DNA of 64,000 bases from an uncultured Eubacterium sp. (GTDB taxonomy: Bacteria > Bacillota > Clostridia > Lachnospirales > Lachnospiraceae): contig CAKRFN010000012.1 in assembly GCA_934320655.1 (NCBI GenBank), forward strand, positions 1 to 64,000. The letters run 5' to 3'. Below, one piece after another: positions 32,519 through 42,500 of the stretch (the first letter of the stretch is position 1; each line of letters begins with the position of its first letter). Position numbers and translations under genes: made by a program. Below the pieces are notes generated by a model. It worked only from the letters and a program-made list of their open reading frames with translations, was not told the DNA's origin and searched no databases.

Positions 32519-33804
32519 AGACATACGATCAGATGACAAAGGAAGAACTTCTTCAGGAGCAGGAAAAGCTGCAAAAGGAGTACAAGGGCTTTGAGGAAGC
32601 CGGATTGCAGTTAAATATGGCGCGTGGCAAGCCGGAGCGCGCACAGCTTGATCTGTCCATGCCTATGATGGATCTCTTAGACAGCAAGAGCGATTGCCGC
32701 GCAGAAGACGGAACAGACTGCCGCAATTACGGTGAGCTGGATGGTATTCCCGAGGCAAAGCAGCTCATGGCAGAGATCATGGAGTGCCGTCCGGAGCAGG
32801 TGATCGTATTCGGTAATGCGAGTCTGAATGTCATGTTTGATGCGGTTGCACGTTATATGCTGCACGGCGTGTGCGGCGGTACACCGTGGTGCCAGCAGGG
32901 CAAGGTCAAATTCCTCTGTCCGGTGCCCGGATATGATAGACATTTTGCTGTTACTGAGTGTTTAGGCATTGAAATGATCAATGTGCCGCTCGGCGAGGAC
33001 GGACCGGATATGGATCTGGTTGAGCAGCTCGTCGGTTCTGATCCTCTGATCAAGGGTATCTGGTGTGTGCCGAAATATGCGAACCCGACCGGTATTTCTT
33101 ATTCCGATGAGGTTGTCCGCCGGTTTGCAACGATGAAGACTGCGGCAGACGATTTCCGTATTTTCTGGGACAATGCATACTGTGTGCATCATCTGTACGA
33201 GGAAGCGGACAAGCAGGATCAGATTTTAAATATTCTGGATGAGTGTGAGGCAGCAGGCAATCCGGATCGTGTGCTGGAGTTTGCATCTACCTCGAAGATC
33301 ACATTCGCAGGTGCAGGTATCTCTGCGATGGCGGCATCTGAGAACAATCTTAAGGATGCGAAAGCGGTCATGACGATCCAGACGATCGGCTACGACAAGC
33401 TCAACCAGCTCCGCCACGTGCTGTTTTTGAAGGACCGTGCAGGCGTAGATGCACATATGATGAAGCATGCAGCGATCATGCGTCCGAAGTTTGAGAAGGT
33501 AGAGCAGATGCTTTCCGAGGAGATCACACCGCTCGGTATCGGCAGCTGGGTATCTCCGCGCGGCGGCTATTTTATCTCCTTCAATACCCTGCCCGGCTGT
33601 GCAAAGCGCACTGTAGCTCTTTCTAAGCAGGCAGGCGTGGTACTGACCGGAGCGGGTGCGCCGTTCCCCTACGGAAAAGATCCGGAGGATACCGTGATCC
33701 GCCTGGCACCCTCTTTTCCGAGCATGGATGAGCTGATTGAGGCAACGAAGATCTTTATTTGCAGTGTCAAGCTGGCAAGTGTGGAGAAGCTGCTCGCAGA
33801 ATAG
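32515..33804 (+). CDS. PLP-dependent aminotransferase of the aspartate aminotransferase Ic / MocR-like type
   Basis: The 429-residue fold-type I PLP enzyme begins with LNMARGKPERAQLDLS, a mark of the group often annotated as aminotransferase class I/II with a MocR-type domain but lacking a DNA-binding part. Cofactor-pocket motifs include VIVFGNASLNVMFDA, PKYANPTGISYSDE, FWDNAYCVHHLY and the PLP lysine region FASTSKITFAGAGISAMA. The Lys is in TSKIT near residue 262, and the C-terminal Arg region is RLAPSFPS. It probably exchanges the amino group of aspartate or a related amino acid with 2-oxoglutarate. It is translationally coupled to rarA by a four-base overlap. Confidence 0.88.
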   Translation: MKTYDQMTKEELLQEQEKLQKEYKGFEEAGLQLNMARGKPERAQLDLSMPMMDLLDSKSDCRAEDGTDCRNYGELDGIPEAKQLMAEIMECRPEQVIVFGNASLNVMFDAVARYMLHGVCGGTPWCQQGKVKFLCPVPGYDRHFAVTECLGIEMINVPLGEDGPDMDLVEQLVGSDPLIKGIWCVPKYANPTGISYSDEVVRRFATMKTAADDFRIFWDNAYCVHHLYEEADKQDQILNILDECEAAGNPDRVLEFASTSKITFAGAGISAMAASENNLKDAKAVMTIQTIGYDKLNQLRHVLFLKDRAGVDAHMMKHAAIMRPKFEKVEQMLSEEITPLGIGSWVSPRGGYFISFNTLPGCAKRTVALSKQAGVVLTGAGAPFPYGKDPEDTVIRLAPSFPSMDELIEATKIFICSVKLASVEKLLAE

Positions 33805-33845
33805 CATACCGTTCTGTATTTTTGCGGGTACTTGTCAGATTCTTT

Positions 33846-33904
33846 GCGCATCATATAGAAAAAATACCGTTAAAAGGGTATAATTTCTATATGGTGCGTT
33901 TTTT
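33846..33904 (+). terminator. Terminator after the aminotransferase gene
   Basis: The arm at 33846-33861 pairs with 33884-33898 (core CATATAGAAA/TTTCTATATG), with a nested TACC/GGTA stem, and is followed by TTTTTT. It separates rarA-aminotransferase from mtnA. Confidence 0.8.
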
Positions 33905-33948
33905 GCGTATACGCCTGAATAAAATAAGATGGGGAAAGGAAGAGACCA

Positions 33949-35025
33949 ATGGAAAAGACAATCTTGGATTATGATACAGTGGCGCTCGATGATGCGGACA
34001 ATGCGCTCGTCATCATCGACCAGACCAAATTGCCGGAAAAGATAGAGATCCTGCGTTTACATACGGCACAGGAGATCTGGGATGCGATCTATTTGTTGCA
34101 GGTGCGCGGTGCTCCGGCGATCGGGGTGGCGGCAGGCTACGGGATCTATCTGCTGGCAAAGAGTATCGATACCGATGATTTTGATGAATTTTATAAACAA
34201 TTCTGCACATACAAACAATATCTGGATTCCTCACGTCCGACCGCAGTCAATCTGTCGTGGGCATTAAACCGCATGGAGCAGGTGTTGCTGCGTGCACACG
34301 AGGCGGGCAGCACGGTGGCACAGATCAAGGAGGAGCTGCGGCGCGAGTCGATCGCGATTCAGGAGGAGGACATCGCGATCTGCCGTGCGATCGGCGAACA
34401 CGGGCTGGCGCTTGTGAAGCCGGGCGACGGCATTCTCACACACTGCAATGCCGGAAAACTGGCGGCGAGCAGATACGGCACGGCGACCGCGCCGATCTAT
34501 CTCGGACAGGAGCGTGGCTACGGTTTCCATGTCTATGCGGATGAGACAAGGCCGCTCTTGCAGGGCGCGCGGCTGACTGCGTTTGAGCTGCAGTCAGCAG
34601 GGGTGGATGTCACGTTGATTTGCGATAACATGTCTGGTATGATAATGAAACAGGGCAAGGTGCAGGCGGTGTTTGTCGGCTGTGACCGCGTGGCGGCAAA
34701 CGGGGATACGGCAAACAAGATCGGGACATCGGTGGTCGCTGCGGTGGCAAAACGCTACGGAGTGCCTTTTTATGTGTGTGCACCGACCTCTACGATCGAC
34801 TGGAGTACACCGACCGGAGACGATATCGTGATCGAGCAGCGCAAACCCGAGGAAGTGACGGAGATGTGGTATGCGTCACGCATGGCACCGGAGGGTGTCA
34901 AGGTATTCAATCCCGCGTTTGATGTCACGGACGCGGAGCTGATCACCGGCATTGTGACGGAGTATGGAGTCGCACGTTATCCGTATACGGAGTCCTTGCA
35001 GGAGATCCGCCGGAAGATGCAGTAA
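33949..35025 (+). CDS. mtnA: S-methyl-5-thioribose-1-phosphate isomerase
   Basis: The 358-residue protein of the eIF2B-like aldose-ketose isomerase family has an N-terminal domain with LQVRGAPAIGVAAGYGIYL. The active-site Cys is in ILTHCNAGKLAA, near residue 163, the catalytic Asp is in CDNMSGMIM, near 241, and VGCDRVAANGDTANKIGT follows. It converts methylthioribose-1-phosphate to methylthioribulose-1-phosphate in methionine salvage, or a related sugar phosphate. No other salvage gene is adjacent. GGGGAAAGGAAGAG precedes the ATG. The repeat copy B begins 19 bases after its stop. Confidence 0.93.
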   Translation: MEKTILDYDTVALDDADNALVIIDQTKLPEKIEILRLHTAQEIWDAIYLLQVRGAPAIGVAAGYGIYLLAKSIDTDDFDEFYKQFCTYKQYLDSSRPTAVNLSWALNRMEQVLLRAHEAGSTVAQIKEELRRESIAIQEEDIAICRAIGEHGLALVKPGDGILTHCNAGKLAASRYGTATAPIYLGQERGYGFHVYADETRPLLQGARLTAFELQSAGVDVTLICDNMSGMIMKQGKVQAVFVGCDRVAANGDTANKIGTSVVAAVAKRYGVPFYVCAPTSTIDWSTPTGDDIVIEQRKPEEVTEMWYASRMAPEGVKVFNPAFDVTDAELITGIVTEYGVARYPYTESLQEIRRKMQ

Positions 35026-35043
35026 ATTTCATGCGAGCACATG

Positions 35044-35538
35044 GATATGAGGACGCAGCTCCCGCAAGCATGTCTGTTTTGCTTTCGTTGCACGACCCAT
35101 TCCGATGAGCCTCCCCAAAACAAAATTGTGTCAGCAAAGGCTTCCACAATTTGGAGTCTCACCTCCATCGTGCAAAGGCAGCAAAATCAGACATGGCTTT
35201 ACTCGCGCTGCTATTTTTGTGTATGATTGGATTGTGCACACATTCCCAATCTACTTGATGAAAAGTTTCGCAGGCAATATGTAACGCAGGGCTGGCGGCT
35301 GTGGGTGCAGTAGTTCCCGTCAGATGCGACGTTTGTCCGGCGAAGTGCGAGCGAATTGATGACGTATCTCATGGTATGACTGGAAGACGCAGGCTATGTG
35401 TGCGAAGGACACATCGAGCCAAGTCTGAAGAAACAGCGAGACACCGACGGGCGATCGGAGCAGGCTGATCGGGATACTGCTGTGCCTGCAGCCGGACAGT
35501 TATTTATGACATGCTTGCGGGAGCCGCGACCTCACATC
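35044..35538 (-). repeat. Structured intergenic repeat, copy B (longer copy with terminal inverted repeats)
   Basis: This approximately 495-base stretch between mtnA and the Mrp-type gene matches copy A (28207-28560) on the opposite strand. It is bounded by 31-base inverted repeats, 35044-35074 and 35508-35538, with 28 of 31 positions paired and the core CTCCCGCAAGCATGTC. A helix between 35069-35095 and 35168-35195 encloses a hairpin with arms AAATTGTG (35123-35130) and CACAATTT (35145-35152). Two of its base pairs differ from copy A with compensation on both sides. No conserved reading frame was found. It may be a non-coding RNA gene or a small non-autonomous mobile element. Confidence 0.7.
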
Positions 35539-35626
35539 AAAAGTGCCCGCAGCAATGCAGCCAAAATGGAAAAATATTTTTGTAAATACCATAAAATTTT
35601 ATAATATAGTAAAGGAGACTAGAAAA

Positions 35627-36463
35627 ATGGCAGAAGAAACATGCAGCAGCGCTGGAAGCTGCTCAAGAGAAAGCTGTGAGGGATGTCCGAGCAAGAGCGG
35701 CGGACAGACTTCATTTTTAGCGGAGCTCAACAAATATTCATCCATCAAAAAAGTAATCGGCATCGTCAGCGGAAAGGGCGGCGTTGGCAAATCATTCGTG
35801 ACCGCGTCCCTCGCATGTGCGATGCACAAGGCAGGCTATAAGGTCGGTATTCTGGATGCGGATATCACCGGACCGTCCATCCCGAAAATGCTCGGTGTGC
35901 ACGGCACCGCGTTCGGCACGGACGAGGGCATCATCCCGTTAGAGTCCAAGGAAGGCATCCCTGTGATGTCGATTAACCTGCTTGTCGAGGACGAGGAGCA
36001 GCCGGTGATCTGGAGAGGTCCGGTCATCGCCGGAGCAGTCAAGCAGTTCTGGACGGACGTCGTATGGGGCGAGCTGGACTATCTGTTCGTCGATATGCCT
36101 CCCGGAACCGGAGATGTGCCGCTGACAGTATTCCAGTCACTTCCGGTAGACGGAGTCGTTGTCGTGACTTCTCCGCAGGAACTGGTTCAGATGATCGTAA
36201 AAAAAGCATATCATATGGCAGAGATGATGCACGTTCCGGTGCTCGGACTCGTAGAGAACTTTAGTTATCTGGCGTGTCCGGACTGCGGCAAAAAGATCTC
36301 TGTATTCGGTGAGAGCCACGTGGATGAAGTAGCGGGCGAACTTGGCATTCCGGTATTCGCCAAGCTGCCGATCGATCCTGCAAAGGCAGCAGCCGCAGAC
36401 GCGGGAGAATTTTATGGGGTAGATCACAGCGCATTTGACGCAGCGGTCGCAGCCTTAAAATAA
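35627..36463 (+). CDS. Mrp/NBP35-family P-loop ATPase, Fe-S cluster carrier
   Basis: The protein of about 278 residues has a Cys-rich N-terminus (ETCSSAGSCSRESCEGCPSK) that could hold an Fe-S cluster. The deviant Walker A of the Mrp/MinD group is IGIVSGKGGVGKSFVT, switch motifs are ILDADITGPSIPKMLG and DMPPGTGDVPLTVFQ, and the C-terminal C-x-x-C is in YLACPDCGKKISVFG. Such proteins assemble and deliver Fe-S clusters to apo-proteins in the cytoplasm. AAAGGAG precedes the ATG at 35627; the frame is open further upstream without a ribosome binding site. Confidence 0.93.
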   Translation: MAEETCSSAGSCSRESCEGCPSKSGGQTSFLAELNKYSSIKKVIGIVSGKGGVGKSFVTASLACAMHKAGYKVGILDADITGPSIPKMLGVHGTAFGTDEGIIPLESKEGIPVMSINLLVEDEEQPVIWRGPVIAGAVKQFWTDVVWGELDYLFVDMPPGTGDVPLTVFQSLPVDGVVVVTSPQELVQMIVKKAYHMAEMMHVPVLGLVENFSYLACPDCGKKISVFGESHVDEVAGELGIPVFAKLPIDPAKAAAADAGEFYGVDHSAFDAAVAALK

Positions 36464-36512
36464 AAATCATGCAGTTGTAGGACGCTGTGACAAACAAATA
36501 GGGGGGATTGCC

Positions 36513-38672
36513 ATGGATGCAGCAACAGAATTCAGAGAAGCTTATATGCAGGGAACTGCGTATATGTCAGAAGAATTAAAAACGATTGAAAACAGCGCGG
36601 ATGGGGTATTTCAGCAGGAGGACAACCAGCAGCTTGAGCAGGAGTATATGAATGCGCTTGAGCAGGGTGTTGTCCGCATGCGCATGTTTGGCATTGAAGC
36701 GACCGATTTCGCTAAAAACGAGGATCTGTCGGCGAGGGTGTTAGGGAATTACTGTGAGCAGCAGAAGAAAGTCAGGCGCGTGCATCAGATCACAGAATCC
36801 AGAAAAAAGAAAAAATCCAAACAGGAGAAAGATGCGCGGGCGAGACTTGGTAATTATGTCACCAGTCAGATGAAAAATTCTGCGGAAGCTGCGGCTGAGA
36901 CGGTTTTCCGTTTATACAGTGAAAAAAAGAGGGATCAGGTACCGGCAGGAGCCCAACCGCTACAGGGAACGGAATTTTATGTGACCGCCAGAGACAGCCA
37001 GACCGACCGGCAGATAAAGGAGCAGCAGATCACGGATCTGTTGCTCAAACGGGATGCATTGGCACTCCGGATAAAAAATGCCGGACAGAAGACGGGGATT
37101 GACGGTATCAAGCTGGACTATGACAAACAGCTCCTTGAAAAAATGAATGATGCACTGCGTACATGGATGGCAGCGGGAGGCATTTCCGGTACGGGAAAGC
37201 ATGTTTCCGCAAGAGAGAAAGCCAAAGCCATGCAGCACCTTCCGCTGGCGGTCGAAAGCTACGAGTATTATGTGAAAAACCGCGATATGCTGATCGGTGG
37301 AGAGGTATTGGAACGTTTTAAGAAGACGGCGGCGTATGAGAAGTCTTATCAAGACCACTTAAAGCTGGATCAGGGTTCAAGCGAACAGACGCTGGGGATT
37401 TCACAGCCGATTGCTAATATTTATAAGGATGACATTGCGAATCTGCGCGCCCTGATTTCTAAAAACGGACCTTATGGGGAAGAAAAACAGAAGTTGATCT
37501 CGCAGGTATATCAGGAATACATGCAGCACAGCGTTGCCTATGCGAGGCGCAATCTGGAATACAAGGCGGCGTTGTATGGGCTGACGAAACATATCGAACA
37601 CAGCAATTATGTGCAGGCATGGTGGGACGATCGGAATGACTATTTATCCAGACAGCATGAGTTCGCGATGGATGCAGCAGCAGCGTACCTGAAATACTTA
37701 ACGGAGGGAAAAGCGCCGGAACCGCTGACGGCTGCCTACATAGAACAGCACTGGCATACGGATGCTTTTGCAGAGGGACTTGATCAGACCGCGGATGCGC
37801 GGTACGCAGACCATGATGCATATGAGGCCAGAATGAGGGAACGGATCGAACAGATCAGGAATAGAGAGGATCTGGGACAGCAGAAAAAGGACTCACTCAT
37901 ATACAAGCTGGAGAATTCCTTGGATCACTCGCAGAATCAGCAGGTAGAACGTCTGCTGAGTACTTCGGACAACGAGATCAGATATACAGAGTTCGTCAGC
38001 AAGAACTGTCAGGTGACAGATAACGACCCGAATGGAGGCGGCTATCGGGATCTGGTTCGCGTGATGATGCCTGTAAACGGCAGTGTGGACGATGTGAATG
38101 CGCAGGAAAGTGTAGCGCGCAAGGTGGGACTCGTAAAATTCGCCAAAGGAGTCTATCTCGGAGACCAGAAGGACGAAAACGGACAGATCATCGAAGAAAA
38201 GCGAAATGGAATGGCTTGTTCCAAGGAGGAGCGGCTGGCAGAATTTTCGGCGCTGAAGGAAGTGCTCGCACGGGCAAAACAGGATCTGGAGCAATATGTC
38301 GATCAGCATAAAGCAGTATTTGGAAGGCAGTCGTTACAAGAGGCATACGATGCGGTGGAGATCCCGACTGGAGCGTACAAAAAGGCGCAGGGTATGCGTG
38401 ATATGTGTAGTGTGATCTGCCAGTCACCGCTTTTTGACGAGTTGGCAGAGACTGATCGTAAACAGATGATCGAGTTGTGGAATTTTGGCAGTGGGCTCAC
38501 TGATTTTACACGTGACCGTGTGACGGTGATCGGAAATACGACAGGCAGGACGCTGCGCGAGGTGTTGGCAGATCCGGCTTCTATCGCTTCGCTGGGACTC
38601 ACACTCGAGGATTCCATTGCGAATGCGGCAGGGCAGCATGAACAGGCGCTTGCAGAGAGAGTGAACGGATAG
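36513..38672 (+). CDS. Large helical protein of unknown function, 719 residues
   Basis: No signal peptide, transmembrane helix or known domain was recognised. The protein is hydrophilic and mostly helical, with charged stretches such as ESRKKKKSKQEKDARARLG near residue 95 and IEQIRNREDLGQQKKDSLIY near 450. Long Gln/Glu/Ala-rich runs at the N-terminus suggest coiled coils. GGGGGGATTGCC precedes the ATG. The following gene starts 12 bases after its stop, so the two form a pair lying between the Mrp-type gene and dnaE. The size and composition suggest a scaffold, a structural protein or a secreted effector without a classical signal; none of these can be supported. Confidence 0.7.
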   Translation: MDAATEFREAYMQGTAYMSEELKTIENSADGVFQQEDNQQLEQEYMNALEQGVVRMRMFGIEATDFAKNEDLSARVLGNYCEQQKKVRRVHQITESRKKKKSKQEKDARARLGNYVTSQMKNSAEAAAETVFRLYSEKKRDQVPAGAQPLQGTEFYVTARDSQTDRQIKEQQITDLLLKRDALALRIKNAGQKTGIDGIKLDYDKQLLEKMNDALRTWMAAGGISGTGKHVSAREKAKAMQHLPLAVESYEYYVKNRDMLIGGEVLERFKKTAAYEKSYQDHLKLDQGSSEQTLGISQPIANIYKDDIANLRALISKNGPYGEEKQKLISQVYQEYMQHSVAYARRNLEYKAALYGLTKHIEHSNYVQAWWDDRNDYLSRQHEFAMDAAAAYLKYLTEGKAPEPLTAAYIEQHWHTDAFAEGLDQTADARYADHDAYEARMRERIEQIRNREDLGQQKKDSLIYKLENSLDHSQNQQVERLLSTSDNEIRYTEFVSKNCQVTDNDPNGGGYRDLVRVMMPVNGSVDDVNAQESVARKVGLVKFAKGVYLGDQKDENGQIIEEKRNGMACSKEERLAEFSALKEVLARAKQDLEQYVDQHKAVFGRQSLQEAYDAVEIPTGAYKKAQGMRDMCSVICQSPLFDELAETDRKQMIELWNFGSGLTDFTRDRVTVIGNTTGRTLREVLADPASIASLGLTLEDSIANAAGQHEQALAERVNG

Positions 38673-38683
38673 GAGTAAATATC

Positions 38684-39523
38684 ATGATTGAGGAATATTT
38701 GATCGGGCAGCAGATACCGGGTATTTTTGTTCCACTGATCCCGTTGCACTATGCGCAGATGGTCGAACAGGGAGAACTGCTGGCAGTCGGAGCATACGAT
38801 ACATGGGACGAGGAAGCGGTCGGTATCCTTGCATTCCGCAGGACAGAAGGCTGGATGGAGCTGGTGTGGCTCAATTTTTCAGAAAACTATCGTGAGTCGG
38901 AGGACGCGCTGCGGTTTGTGGCGCGCAGACTGGAACAGGCAAAGAAAGCCGGCGTGTTAAACGGTGCATTTATCGATTTTGCGGATGAGAAAGAGGCAGA
39001 GCCGTGTGCATGGATTCTGCGGACACTCGGATTCCGGAAAGATTCTGTATCGACCCATGTATACGAACTGACACTTGCGGATGTGAAGGATTCAAAGAGT
39101 CTGCACAGGGAGACGGCGAAAAATGTCAGGCCACTTGGCGCAGTAGGTGAAGAAGTCAGAAGAAAGCTGGTAAAGGCGGTTGCGGCAGATGCGCGTGCGA
39201 TCCCGCTGGAGATGCCGGTAGACTGGAGCCTGTATGATGAAGCGGTCAGCGTCGTGTATATCAATGGAACGGTTCCGGAGGGCGCGCTGCTGTTTGAACG
39301 GCAGGAGAAGGATCTGATTTTCTCCTGCGCATGGGCGTCAGAACCAAAGAAAATGATGGCTATGCTCGCTTTTGCGCTCGCACAGGCAGAGCGGGAGCTG
39401 CCGGAGGATACGACCATTTTGATTCCTGTGCTGGGACATCGGGTGGCAGAGCTGGTGGAACGGCTTGTTCCCACAGCGGCGTGCCGGATGATCGATGAGT
39501 GGTCGCTTGGTTTTCGGATTTAA
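38684..39523 (+). CDS. Hypothetical protein, possible double GNAT fold
   Basis: The 279-residue protein shows two halves. In the first, AVGILAFRRTEGWMELVWLNFSENYRESEDALRFVARRLEQ (two consecutive stretches) resembles the beta4-helix3 region of GNAT acetyltransferases, followed by ILRTLGFRKDSVSTHVYEL, which is like the end of that fold. The second half, from about residue 145, has EGALLFERQ and KMMAMLAFALAQAE with a similar strand-helix order. A clear acetyl-CoA pyrophosphate loop (Q/R-x-x-G-x-G/A) is not obvious, so activity is uncertain. ATAGGAG precedes the ATG, and it is paired with the unknown 719-residue gene. Confidence 0.6.
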   Translation: MIEEYLIGQQIPGIFVPLIPLHYAQMVEQGELLAVGAYDTWDEEAVGILAFRRTEGWMELVWLNFSENYRESEDALRFVARRLEQAKKAGVLNGAFIDFADEKEAEPCAWILRTLGFRKDSVSTHVYELTLADVKDSKSLHRETAKNVRPLGAVGEEVRRKLVKAVAADARAIPLEMPVDWSLYDEAVSVVYINGTVPEGALLFERQEKDLIFSCAWASEPKKMMAMLAFALAQAERELPEDTTILIPVLGHRVAELVERLVPTAACRMIDEWSLGFRI

Positions 39524-39553
39524 AAAGGGGTAGTAAGGAGTAGGATAAAAACG

Positions 39554-42500
39554 ATGGCGTTTGTACATTTGCACACACATACCGAGTATTCCCTGCTGGA
39601 TGGCTCGAATAAGATAAAAGAATATGTAGCCCGTGTCAAGGAGCTCGGCATGACTGCGGCGGCGATCACCGACCACGGCGTGATGTATGGCGTGATCGAT
39701 TTTTATAAGGCATGTAAGGCAGCCGACATCAATCCGGTCTTAGGCTGCGAGGTATATGTCGCGCCGGGCTCGCGTTTTGACAGGGAGGCGGGACGCGGCG
39801 AAGACCGCTATTACCATCTGATCCTGCTCGCCGAGAACAATACCGGCTATGCGAATCTGGTCAAGATCGTGTCCAAGGGCTTCACCGAGGGCTATTATTA
39901 CAAGCCGCGTGTCGATCTGGAGGTGCTGGAACAGTATCATGAGGGCATTATCTGTGCCAGTGCGTGTCTGGCAGGTGAGGTCGCGCGCGCGTTGAACCGC
40001 GATGATTATGCAAGTGCAAAAGAGGCGGCGCTGCGCTATGAGCAGATCTTCGGAAAGGGCAATTTCTTTCTGGAATTGCAGGATCACGGCATCCCCGCGC
40101 AGCAGAAGGTCAATGCCGGACTGCTGCGTCTGTCGCAGGACACGGGGATTGAACTGATCGCGACGAACGACTGCCATTACACGTATGCGTCGGATGCGGA
40201 GGCACACGATATTCTGCTGTGTATCCAGACGGCGGCAAAGCTCGCGGATGAGAACCGGATGCGCTATGACGGTGGACAATATTACGTCAAGAGTGAGGCG
40301 GAGATGCGGGAGCTGTTTCCGTATGCGCTGCAGGCACTCGAAAATACACAGAAGATCGCCGACCGCTGTCATGTGGAGATCGAGTTTGGCAATACCAAGC
40401 TGCCGCGCTATGATGTGCCGGACGGCTACACATCGCTGGAATATCTGAAAAAGCTCTGCTATGACGGCTTGAAGCAGCGTTATCCCGAAAACTGGGAGCA
40501 GTTGCAGGACAAGCTCACCTACGAGCTGGACATCATCGAGCGCATGGGCTATGTGGACTATTTCCTGATCGTGTGGGATTATATCAACTATGCGCGTACA
40601 CATGGGATTCCAGTCGGCCCCGGACGAGGCAGTGCAGCCGGATCGCTGGTCGCATATACGACCGGCATCACGAACATCGATCCGATCAAATACAGCCTGA
40701 TCTTTGAGCGTTTCCTGAATCCGGAGCGTGTGTCCATGCCCGATATTGACGTCGATTTCTGCTATGAAAGACGACAGGAGGTCATCGACTATGTCATCGA
40801 AAAATACGGCAAGGACTGTGTGACGCAGATCGTCACATTCGGTACGCTCGCGGCGCGCGGTGTGATCCGCGATGTCGGGCGTGTCATGGATCTGCCTTAT
40901 GCATTTGTCGATAATATTTCAAAGAGCATTCCGATGGAGCTGGGCATCACGATCGATAAGGCGTTGTTGATAAATGCCGAGCTGCGCACGACCTATGAGA
41001 ACGACGAGACAGTGCACCGGCTCATCGACATGTCGCGCAGGCTTGAGGGGCTGCCCCGCCATACGTCGGTACATGCGGCAGGTGTCGTGATCAGCCGGCT
41101 GCCGATGGAGGAATATGTGCCGCTGTCGAGAGGTGCCGACGGAGTCATCACGACGCAGTTTACAATGACGACGATCGAGGAGCTCGGTCTGCTGAAAATG
41201 GACTTTCTGGGGCTGCGTACCCTGACGGTCATCAACGATGCGTGCAAGCTGGTCGAAAAATCGCGCGGCATACAGATCGATGTGGATCAGATCGATTATG
41301 ACGACCATGCGGTGTACGAGTCACTCTGCACCGGAAAATGCGAGGGCGTGTTCCAGCTTGAAAGTGCGGGCATGAAAAACTTCATGAAGGAGTTAAAGCC
41401 GCAGAATTTAGAGGATGTGATAGCGGGTATTTCGCTCTACCGCCCCGGTCCGATGGATTTTATCCCCGCATATATCCGCGGCAAGAACAATCCAGATGCG
41501 ATCAGCTATGACTGTCCGCAGCTCGAGCCGATTCTGGCGCCGACCTACGGCTGTATCGTCTATCAGGAGCAGGTCATGCAGATCGTGCGTGATCTGGCGG
41601 GTTATACGCTCGGACGAAGCGATCTGGTGCGCCGTGCGATGTCCAAGAAAAAGACACATGTCATGGAGGAGGAGCGCAAAAACTTTGTCTATGGCAATGA
41701 GGAGCAGGGCGTCAGGGGCTGTATCGCGAACGGCATTCCGGAGCAGGTTGCGAACAAGATCTATGACGAGATGATCGATTTTGCAAAATATGCATTTAAC
41801 AAGTCCCATGCAGCCGCCTATGCGGTCGTGGCTTATCAGACTGCATATCTGAAGCACTATTATCCGGTCGAATTTATGGCGGCGCTTATGACGTCCGTCA
41901 AGGATAACACGACAAAGGTATCGGAGTACATACAGACCTGCCGCAGCATGGGGATTGCCATCCTGCCGCCGGATATCAATGAGGGAGAGGGCAATTTCTC
42001 GGTGTCAAACGGTGCGATCCGCTACGGAATGAGTGCGATCAAGAGTATCGGGGCACCTGTGATCCGCGCGATCGTCGAGGAGCGCACGCAGCATGGCGTG
42101 TACCAGAGCCTCAAGGATTTTATTACAAGGGTCGGCAGCCGTGAGGTGAATAAGCGCGCAGTGGAAAACCTGATCAAGTCGGGGGCGTTTGACTGTGTCG
42201 CTGGCAGCCGCAGGCAAAAGACGCTGATCTATCCGATGATCATGGATCAGGAGGCGCAGGAGCGCAAGGGCTCGGTCGCAGGCCAGATCAGCCTGTTTGA
42301 TCTCGCGCCCGAGGAAAATAAGAAAGAGTATGAGATCCGGATGCCGGATGTGCCGGAGTTTGCGAAGGGTGAGCTGCTCGCCTTTGAAAAAGAGGTGCTC
42401 GGTGTCTATATCAGCGGTCATCCGCTCGAGGAATACGAGAAAAAGTGGCGGCAGAACATCACGGCGGTGTCCACGGATTTTATCTATGATGACGAAGTCG

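Noticed and set aside
33842..33888. TATAAT inside the terminator before mtnA as a promoter
   Set aside because: No -35 at suitable spacing; the bases are part of the hairpin.
28207..35538. Group II intron or IS605-type guide RNA as an explanation of the repeat
   Set aside because: No domain V-like hairpin with an AGC triad and no reverse transcriptase, TnpB or Y1 transposase gene lies next to either copy. A search is still needed to exclude it formally.
35398..35604. A 68-codon open frame across the end of repeat copy B
   Set aside because: No ribosome binding site, no counterpart in copy A, and it runs across the terminal repeat.
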